DNA from: JANPJV01 sp031425695
GTDB lineage: Bacteria > Pseudomonadota > Gammaproteobacteria > Xanthomonadales > SZUA-5
Assembly (NCBI GenBank): GCA_031425695.1
Contig: JANPJV010000317.1
Span: 1 to 10,284, forward strand
Length of the DNA stretch: 10,284 nt
Reading direction: 5' to 3'
The notes beneath the pieces are model-generated. The model did no database searches. It was not told the DNA's origin and saw only the letters and a program-made list of their open reading frames with translations. Below are positions 1 through 3,839 of the stretch, piece after piece. The position numbers were made by a program, and so were the translations under genes. Each line of letters starts with the position of its first letter. The stretch's first letter is position 1.

Positions 1-27
1 TTGATTTGGGGCTGGTGAATCAAGTGC

Positions 28-52
28 GTCCGCGCGCAGCGCAGACCCACCA
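28..52 (-). repeat. REP-like hairpin element, copy 1
   Basis: This is a 25-bp copy of the intergenic element found eight times in the window. On the - strand it reads GTGG followed by an 8-nt arm GTCTGCGC, a 3-nt loop TGC and the arm GCGCGGAC. The short sequence just before it on the + strand (GAATCAA at 17-23) matches the spacer of the tandem array at 1219-1323. This copy may therefore be the last unit of an array that starts upstream of the window. It lies 43 nt before recR. Confidence 0.8.
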
Positions 53-94
53 AACGCCAGATCGCCTCTGTGCTTCGCAATTGGCGACATTCCC

Positions 95-685
95 ATGAGC
101 CCGCTTCTCGACGAACTCATCCAGGCCCTGCGCTGCCTTCCCGGTGTCGGTGGCAAGTCCGCGCAACGCATGGCTTTCCATCTGCTCGAGCGCGACCGCG
201 CCGGGGCGCGGCGGCTCGCGGAAAAGCTGGTGACGGCGGCCGAGCGCATCGGGCAATGTACCCGTTGCCGGACCTTCAGCGAAGACGAGGTTTGCGGATT
301 GTGCCGCAGCAGCGCGCGTGACGAGGAACTGCTGTGCATCGTCGAAACCCCCGCCGACCTCTACGCGATTGAGCAGGCCACCGGTTTCCGCGGGCGCTAT
401 TTCGTGCTGCACGGCCGGTTGTCACCGCTCGACGGTCGTGGTCCACGTGAGCTCGGGCTGGAACAGCTCGCCGGACGACTCGCCGAGGACCGCATTCGCG
501 AAGTAATCGTCGCCACCAATCCGACCGTCGAGGGCGAAGCGACCGCGCATTTCCTGGCCGAAATCGCCCGCGCCGCCGGCGTCCCGGCCAGCCGAATTGC
601 CCATGGCGTGCCGATGGGCGGCGAGCTCGAGTACATCGATCGCGGCACGCTGGCACATGCTTTCAGTGGGCGGCTGAAGGTGTAG
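95..685 (+). CDS. recR: Recombination mediator protein RecR
   Basis: RecR acts in the cytoplasm with RecO (and RecF) to load RecA onto SSB-coated single-stranded DNA during gap repair. The 196-residue product is close to the usual family length of about 200. An N-terminal helix-hairpin-helix is visible at residues 15-31 (LPGVGGKSAQRMAFHLL). A C4 zinc finger follows with Cys55, Cys58, Cys67 and Cys70. A Toprim domain starts near residue 79, with Glu84 in the IVETP stretch and the family signature ATNPTVEGEATA. The C-terminal part (PMGGELEYIDRGTLAHAF) is also typical. The ATG at 95 gives the standard N-terminus MSPLLDELI; no strong Shine-Dalgarno is visible before it. In many genomes recR follows dnaX and ybaB/ebfC, which would lie upstream of this window. 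A repeat element sits directly upstream, and an inverted pair of the same element follows the stop after 12 nt. Confidence 0.97.
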   Translation: MSPLLDELIQALRCLPGVGGKSAQRMAFHLLERDRAGARRLAEKLVTAAERIGQCTRCRTFSEDEVCGLCRSSARDEELLCIVETPADLYAIEQATGFRGRYFVLHGRLSPLDGRGPRELGLEQLAGRLAEDRIREVIVATNPTVEGEATAHFLAEIARAAGVPASRIAHGVPMGGELEYIDRGTLAHAFSGRLKV

Positions 686-697
686 TTGCGCGGCTTT

Positions 698-722
698 TGG
701 TGGGTCTGCACTGTGTGCGGAC
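698..722 (+). repeat. REP-like hairpin element, copy 2 (left arm of inverted pair)
   Basis: This is a + strand copy of the 25-bp element: GTGG, arm GTCTGCAC, loop TGT, arm GTGCGGAC. Compared with the other copies, stem position 7 has changed from G-C to A-T on both sides (A710 with T716), so the hairpin is preserved. With copy 3 it forms an inverted pair. Confidence 0.85.
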
Positions 723-747
723 GCTTTCCCCTAATTCAGCAAAAAGC

Positions 748-772
748 GTCCGCGCACAGCGCAGACCCACCA
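748..772 (-). repeat. REP-like hairpin element, copy 3 (right arm of inverted pair)
   Basis: This is a - strand copy of the 25-bp element with loop TGT on the element strand. The stem is intact with one G-T wobble. It ends only 5 nt before the hinT ribosome binding site AGGAGA (778-783), so folding of the inverted pair could affect hinT translation. Confidence 0.85.
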
Positions 773-793
773 CCAGCAGGAGACTTAAAACCC

Positions 794-1138
794 ATGACCG
801 ACACCATTTTCGCCAAGATCATCCGCCGCGAGATCCCCGCGCAGATCGTCTACGAGGACGAGTACCTGCTCGGCTTCAATGACGTGCACCCGGTAGCGCC
901 CGTGCATGTCCTGTTCATTCCGAAGGAGCCCATCGAGAGTGCCGACAAGCTCGAAGACCGGCACGCCGAGCTGGTCGGCAGGCTGGTATTGGCCGCCAGA
1001 AAACACGCGCGCGAAATCGGCATTGCGGATGACGGCTATCGATTGGTGTTCAACACCAATGGCAACGGCGGGCAGTCCGTGTACCACATGCACCTTCACC
1101 TGATCGGCGGGCGGCAGATGGGGTGGCCGCCGGGGTGA
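794..1138 (+). CDS. hinT: HIT-family purine nucleoside phosphoramidase (HinT-like)
   Basis: The product has 114 residues, the normal size for a HinT protein. HinT enzymes hydrolyse phosphoramidate bonds on purine nucleotides such as AMP-lysine; this is family knowledge. The catalytic histidine triad is plain at His98, His100 and His102 in HMHLHLIGG. The flanking GQSVYH and the C-terminal GRQMGWPPG match the bacterial HinT/YcfF branch. An upstream conserved histidine (His38, in APVHVLFIPK) is also present. The reading frame is open back to an ATG at 686, but that extension is encoded by the inverted repeat. The ATG at 794 has an AGGAGA sequence 10 nt upstream and gives the family N-terminus MTDTIFAKIIRREIPA, so it is chosen. 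No signal peptide is seen; the protein is cytoplasmic. Confidence 0.95.
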   Translation: MTDTIFAKIIRREIPAQIVYEDEYLLGFNDVHPVAPVHVLFIPKEPIESADKLEDRHAELVGRLVLAARKHAREIGIADDGYRLVFNTNGNGGQSVYHMHLHLIGGRQMGWPPG

Positions 1139-1142
1139 GGGG

Positions 1143-1159
1143 GCACTCATTTGGAGTGC
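1143..1159 (+). terminator. Possible stem-loop terminator after hinT
   Basis: A perfect 6-bp stem GCACTC/GAGTGC with a 5-nt loop ATTTG starts 5 nt after the hinT stop codon. No U-run follows, so this is a weak candidate. It may act as an mRNA 3' end or be incidental. Confidence 0.3.
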
Positions 1160-1167
1160 GGCGCTTG

Positions 1168-1192
1168 TGGTGGGTCTGCGCTGCGCGCGGAC
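1168..1192 (+). repeat. REP-like hairpin element, copy 4
   Basis: This is a + strand copy with the consensus stem GTCTGCGC/GCGCGGAC and loop TGC after GTGG. It faces the tandem - strand copies that begin at 1219, with a 26-nt gap, so it forms the left arm of another inverted pair. It shares at least 34 identical bases with the copy at the end of the window (1163-1196 and 10242-10275). Confidence 0.85.
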
Positions 1193-1218
1193 GCTTCGAA
1201 ACCACAAGGGGCAATAGA

Positions 1219-1323
1219 GTCCGCGCACAGCGCAGACCCACCAGAATCAAAGAGTCCGCGCACGGCGCAGACCCACCACAATCAAAGAGTCCACGCACAG
1301 CGCAGACCCACCAGAATCAAAGA
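1219..1323 (-). repeat. Three-unit tandem array of the REP-like element (35-bp period)
   Basis: Three exact-length 35-bp units start at 1219, 1254 and 1289. Each has the 25-bp element followed by a 10-bp spacer GAATCAAAGA (CAATCAAAGA in unit 2). Unit 2 differs from unit 1 at two bases and unit 3 at one, so the array looks recently expanded. The constant short spacer rules out a CRISPR array. Together with the + strand copy at 1168-1192 it makes a one-against-three inverted arrangement. Confidence 0.9.
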
Positions 1324-1453
1324 GCTGGTGACCGGCGCGAGGTTGTCACGTAGCGCCCGAAGTCGGACGTCGCTCGGACGGCTTCCGCGCGGGCGCAACG
1401 TGACCTACGTGAGCGGCGCGTGCAACGTGACCCACGGCTCGAACCGAAACTGG

Positions 1454-1471
1454 AACCGACAACCGAAACCC
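1454..1471 (-). repeat. Second repeat family, copy next to cytochrome stop
   Basis: The + strand sequence AACCGACAACCGAAACCC (18 bp) is identical to 2349-2366. On the coding strand of the small cytochrome gene it begins with the last base of the TAG stop codon (1471-1473). A looser copy of the ACCGAAAC motif lies just beside it at 1442-1450. The function is unknown. Confidence 0.65.
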
Positions 1472-1803
1472 TACTCGTGGCTCAGATCCGTGATCTTGGA
1501 CGTCTGCGCGCCGAAGTAGGCGGAGAGGTCCTCGATGTCCTGGTCGGATAGGGTGGTCGCGAAGCCCTGCATGATCATGTTGTCGCGCTTTTTCGCGCGA
1601 TAGGCCTTGAGCGCGACGGCCAGGTAGTCGGCGTATTGCCCGGCAATGATCGGGTATTGCGGATCACCGACACCGTTGCCGTCGGCACCGTGACAGGCCT
1701 GGCAGGTCTTGGATTTTTCCTGGCCGCGGGCGACGTCGCCACCGGCCCAGGCGCTGCCGGCGGCGCACAGGGCGGCCACGGCGATGAAGATGCGAAGCGT
1801 CAT
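1471..1803 (-). CDS. Exported mono-haem c-type cytochrome (c553/c4-half type)
   Basis: The 110-residue precursor has a Sec signal peptide with a hydrophobic core at residues 4-18 and likely cleavage after AWA at residue 20. The mature protein is about 90 residues. A single haem attachment motif CQACH lies at residues 34-38, followed by GADGNG. Met76 or Met78, in RDNMIMQGF, is the likely axial ligand. The C-terminal LSDQDIEDLSAYF helix is typical of class I cytochromes c of the c553 type and of each half of di-haem c4. It would carry electrons in the periplasm towards a terminal oxidase or another acceptor; the partner is not visible. The start lies 7 nt after the stop of the upstream cytochrome gene, with a GAGG ribosome site overlapping that stop region. 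The two genes are therefore probably co-transcribed and may be translationally coupled. Confidence 0.9.
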   Translation of the reverse strand: MTLRIFIAVAALCAAGSAWAGGDVARGQEKSKTCQACHGADGNGVGDPQYPIIAGQYADYLAVALKAYRAKKRDNMIMQGFATTLSDQDIEDLSAYFGAQTSKITDLSHE

Positions 1804-1810
1804 GGGGACC

Positions 1811-2131
1811 TCAAGGCTTGGTGGCGGCGGCCAGGTATGCGGAAATATCGAGGATGTCCTGTTCGCTCAAGCTCTCGGCCTGGGCGTTCATGGTCGGGTG
1901 CTGGCGTTGCCCGGCGTTATACGACTTGAGCGCGGCCACCAGATATTCGTAGTTCTGACCAGCGATTCGCGGAACGCGATAGTTGGGATAAGCGTTGGAG
2001 TAGCCGGTGATGCCATGGCAACCGGTGCAGGTGTAGGCCAGGAGCCGACCTTTGCCGGCGTCGCCCGCTGCATATCCAGTCATCGGCAATGCCGACGCCA
2101 GCAGCAGTGCTGCAATTAAGCTCGACCTCAT
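1811..2131 (-). CDS. Exported mono-haem c-type cytochrome, first of pair
   Basis: With the start at 2131 the precursor has 106 residues. A signal peptide occupies residues 1-21, with likely cleavage near GYA-A. One haem site CTGCH lies at residues 35-39, and Met81 (HPTMNAQ) is the probable sixth haem ligand. The end, LSEQDILDISAYLAA, is the usual C-terminal helix. The frame is open back to 2278, but the extra 49 residues would sit before the signal peptide and look unlike protein, so the inner ATG is preferred. A GGGGA stretch upstream could serve as ribosome site. The protein resembles the neighbouring cytochrome in length and layout, as if the two halves of a di-haem cytochrome c4 were encoded separately or a single gene had duplicated. 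Its role in periplasmic electron transfer is inferred from family; the redox partner is unknown. Confidence 0.9.
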   Translation of the reverse strand: MRSSLIAALLLASALPMTGYAAGDAGKGRLLAYTCTGCHGITGYSNAYPNYRVPRIAGQNYEYLVAALKSYNAGQRQHPTMNAQAESLSEQDILDISAYLAAATKP

Positions 2132-2156
2132 CCTAAGTATCCCCAAAGACAAGCCA

Positions 2157-2170
2157 GCATCGTGCGATGC
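2157..2170. promoter_or_regulatory. Perfect dyad GCATCG-TG-CGATGC upstream of cytochrome pair
   Basis: Two 6-bp inverted half-sites are separated by 2 bp, 26-39 nt upstream of the first cytochrome start. A 2-nt loop is too tight for a good RNA hairpin, so a protein-binding site is the more likely reading. No regulator family is assigned. Confidence 0.35.
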
Positions 2171-2201
2171 CAGGCGACAGAAGTGTGTCCCGAGGATTAT
2201 G

Positions 2202-2220
2202 CCGGGCGCGGTTGGCCCGG
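2202..2220. other. GC-rich stem-loop
   Basis: A 6-bp perfect stem CCGGGC/GCCCGG has a 7-nt loop GCGGTTG. It directly adjoins the next dyad. It may be part of a cytochrome leader or of a small mobile repeat. Confidence 0.3.
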
Positions 2221-2238
2221 TCCATGCCTGTGCATGGA
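2221..2238. promoter_or_regulatory. 7-bp dyad TCCATGC-ctgt-GCATGGA
   Basis: These are perfect inverted 7-mers with a 4-nt centre in the divergent promoter region. It could be an operator or a small hairpin. Its right end touches the start of the second repeat family at 2239. Confidence 0.35.
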
Positions 2239-2366
2239 GGTTGTCGGTTTCGGATGTCGGTTTCGGAGGGATGCGCAACCAAGCTTGCCTAGTTGGTCTC
2301 TGTCCTTGCGAGGAGCAGCGTCGAAGCTGGCTTTACCTCCGAAACCGAAACCGACAACCGAAACCC
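2239..2366. repeat. Inverted pair of second repeat family (possible small mobile element)
   Basis: The left arm 2239-2269 is built of TCGGTTTCGG units. The right arm 2337-2366 is its imperfect reverse complement: GGTTGTCGGTTTCGG at 2239-2253 pairs with 2345-2359, and TCGGTTTCGGAGG at 2257-2269 pairs with 2337-2349. About 67 bp lie between the arms. No clear target-site duplication is seen at the ends. The 2349-2366 end is identical to 1454-1471. Confidence 0.6.
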
Positions 2367-2504
2367 AATGACTTGTGGCCGGCGTCGAGTTCAGGCCCGG
2401 AACGGATACTTCGCAGATCGAATTACTTGCCGCCATGACTTCCGGGACTGCCGACAGGCGACTTGGTGTCGTAGCGTACCAACACACCTTTGAGAGCCTA
2501 TCCC

Positions 2505-3659
2505 ATGAAAGAGCACCGCAATCGCGTCCTGTCCATTACGGCGCTCGCGCTGGCCTTGACCCTGGCCCTGACCGGCTGCGGTTCCGGCGCCGGTGACGAC
2601 GCCAAGGACAAGGAGGGCGACAAGACTGCCGAGGGCGAGAAGAAGGCCGAGGTCGTCAAGGTGCCGGTCGAGGTGGCGACGGCTTCCCGCTCTGAGGTGA
2701 CTGCGGCTTTCCAGGGCACGGCGAACCTCGTTGCCGAGGCAGAGTCGGAAGTCGTCACCAAGACCAGCGGCGTGGTGCTCAAGATCCACGTCGAGGAAGG
2801 CGACAAGGTCCAGGCCGGCCAGGTACTCGCCGAGCTCGATTCCGATCGCCAGCGGGTCTCGCTGCGGCAGAGCCAGGCGAATCTCGCCAAGCTCGAGAAT
2901 GACTACAAGCGCCAGACCGAGATGATGTCGCGCAAGCTGATCAGCCAGGACGTATTCGATCGCTCGAAATTCGACGTCGACACCCAGCGCGCCGCGGTTG
3001 ACATGATGAAGCTCGATCTCTCCTACACGCAGATCCGCGCTCCGATCAGCGGCGTGGTCACTAAGCGCAACGTCAAGCTCGGCAACCTGATCCCGCTCAA
3101 CCAAGCGCTCTTCAAGATCGACGATTTCGATCCGCTCGAGGCCACCGTCAATGTGCCGGAGCGCGAAATGCGCCTGATCGCGGCCGATCAGCCGGTGCAG
3201 ATGCTGGTCGATGCGCTGCCGGATGCGGTGTTCATCGGCACCGTCGGGCGCGTCAGCCCGGTGGTGGACGCCGGCACCGGTACTTTCCGCGTCGTCGCCC
3301 AGTTCAAGGACGAGACCGGGCGCTTGCGCTCGGGCATGTTCGGGCGCGTGCGCATCATCTATGACCAGCGTGCGGATGCGCTGGTGGTGCCGCGCGCCGC
3401 GCTGGTCGGAGACGACAAGGACGCGTCGGTCTTCGTGGTCGCCAAGGACACGGTCGCCAAGCGCAAGGTCAAGCTGGGTTATGCCGATGGTGGCAAGGTG
3501 GAAGTCGTCGAAGGCCTCACCGAAGGTGAGCGCGTGGTCACGCTCGGGCAGGCGGCGCTGCGCGACGGCGCCAAGGTCCACATCATCAATGACGAGCCGG
3601 GCGCGGCGGGCAGCGTCGAAAACGTGGAAACCGTGGCCAAGCGCAGCGACGGCGGCTAG
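2505..3659 (+). CDS. RND efflux periplasmic adaptor (membrane fusion) lipoprotein
   Basis: With the ATG at 2505 the product has 384 residues. It links an inner-membrane RND permease to an outer-membrane channel. A lipoprotein signal ends in the lipobox LTGC with Cys25 as the lipidated residue. A charged Lys/Glu/Asp-rich linker follows to about residue 50. The first lipoyl half-motif is at about 82-113 (TSGVVLKIHVEEGDKV), a short alpha-hairpin spans about 114-172, and the second lipoyl half (IRAPISGVVTKRNVKLGNL) is at about 176-195. The beta-barrel (VNVPEREMRL onward) and the membrane-proximal domain (VVPRAALVG, LTEGERVVTLG) complete the order expected of the HlyD/AcrA family. A TTG at 2490 would add five residues, but the ATG gives a normal lipoprotein signal, with GAGAG about 8 nt upstream. 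The gene heads the locus with two permeases and is separated from them by 180 nt. The substrate is unknown. Confidence 0.93.
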   Translation: MKEHRNRVLSITALALALTLALTGCGSGAGDDAKDKEGDKTAEGEKKAEVVKVPVEVATASRSEVTAAFQGTANLVAEAESEVVTKTSGVVLKIHVEEGDKVQAGQVLAELDSDRQRVSLRQSQANLAKLENDYKRQTEMMSRKLISQDVFDRSKFDVDTQRAAVDMMKLDLSYTQIRAPISGVVTKRNVKLGNLIPLNQALFKIDDFDPLEATVNVPEREMRLIAADQPVQMLVDALPDAVFIGTVGRVSPVVDAGTGTFRVVAQFKDETGRLRSGMFGRVRIIYDQRADALVVPRAALVGDDKDASVFVVAKDTVAKRKVKLGYADGGKVEVVEGLTEGERVVTLGQAALRDGAKVHIINDEPGAAGSVENVETVAKRSDGG

Positions 3660-3790
3660 CGCGGCAGCAGCGTCGAACTCGCGGCCTCCGCAATCCGGAG
3701 TCGCCGCGACACACGGATGTGCCGCCTTTTCAGTGGTGTAAGTCATTGAAATCGTAGCGAAACACAAACCACGTTTTGGTTGAGCTAAAT

Positions 3791-3817
3791 CCGCCTAGGC
3801 CAGGATGGCCTAGGCGG
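3791..3817 (+). promoter_or_regulatory. Strong 11-bp hairpin upstream of first permease
   Basis: The perfect inverted repeat CCGCCTAGGCC and GGCCTAGGCGG has a 5-nt loop AGGAT, 22 nt before the permease ATG. No U-run follows, so a simple terminator is unlikely. It could stabilise or process the mRNA, pause RNA polymerase, or be a DNA operator (CCTAGG is itself palindromic). The 56 nt before it (3735-3790) are only about 39 percent GC by hand count, much lower than the genes, as expected of a promoter region. Confidence 0.6.
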
Positions 3818-3839
3818 GCGCTCGTAACGGGAAATGCCC

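Larger units (their letters stand above)
698..772. repeat. 30-bp inverted repeat between recR and hinT
   Basis: The arms are 698-727 and 743-772, with a 15-nt loop at 728-742. They are complementary apart from two positions, one of which would be a G-U pair in RNA. The structure is made of two head-to-head copies of the REP-like element, both extended by GCTTT/AAAGC on the inside. It starts 12 nt after the recR stop and ends 21 nt before the hinT start. Transcribed, it would fold into a long hairpin that could stop or protect recR mRNA. No U-run follows, so a classical intrinsic terminator is not clear. Confidence 0.85.
1139..1470. other. Non-coding region between convergent genes, filled with repeats
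   Basis: This 332-nt gap separates the 3' ends of hinT (+) and the small cytochrome gene (-). It holds a short stem-loop (1143-1159), one + strand REP-like copy, three tandem - strand copies, and a repeat of the second family abutting the cytochrome stop codon. Between 1324 and 1443 there is no gene; GCAACGTGACC occurs twice, at 1395 and 1422. Open frames crossing the region are not credible, because the 35-bp repeat unit is not a multiple of three. Confidence 0.8.
2132..2504. other. Divergent intergenic region with dyads and repeats
   Basis: This 373-nt region lies between the cytochrome pair (-) and the efflux adaptor (+), so it must carry promoters for both or be reached by read-through. 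It contains a 6-2-6 dyad (2157-2170), a GC stem-loop (2202-2220), a 7-4-7 dyad (2221-2238) and an inverted pair of the second repeat family (2239-2269 and 2337-2366). From 2367 to 2504 no convincing structure or sigma-70 promoter could be picked by eye. Confidence 0.7.

Noticed and set aside
1219..1323. CRISPR array
   Set aside because: The spacers are 10 bp and nearly identical, only three units exist, and no cas genes are nearby.
1123..1519. Open frames on the + strand across the tandem repeats (76 and 122 codons)
   Set aside because: They are made of the repeat units. The 35-bp period changes frame at each unit, so no repeated peptide is maintained, and there is no ribosome site or family resemblance.
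2190..2202. - strand CATAAT as a -10 box for the cytochrome pair
   Set aside because: No convincing -35 partner, and the position would give a leader of over 60 nt; too weak to annotate.
2132..2278. Upstream extension of the first cytochrome by 49 residues
   Set aside because: It would place non-protein-like residues before a normal signal peptide; the ATG at 2131 is a better start.
2391..3767. Long - strand open frame of 458 codons opposite the adaptor gene
   Set aside because: It is antisense to a clearly coding gene; long antisense frames are common in GC-rich codon usage. The His/Asp/Leu-rich product looks like no known family.
3746..3790. Sigma-70 promoter with TTGAAA at 3746 in the adaptor-permease gap
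   Set aside because: No acceptable -10 box at 16-18 nt spacing could be found by eye, so only the AT-rich patch is reported.
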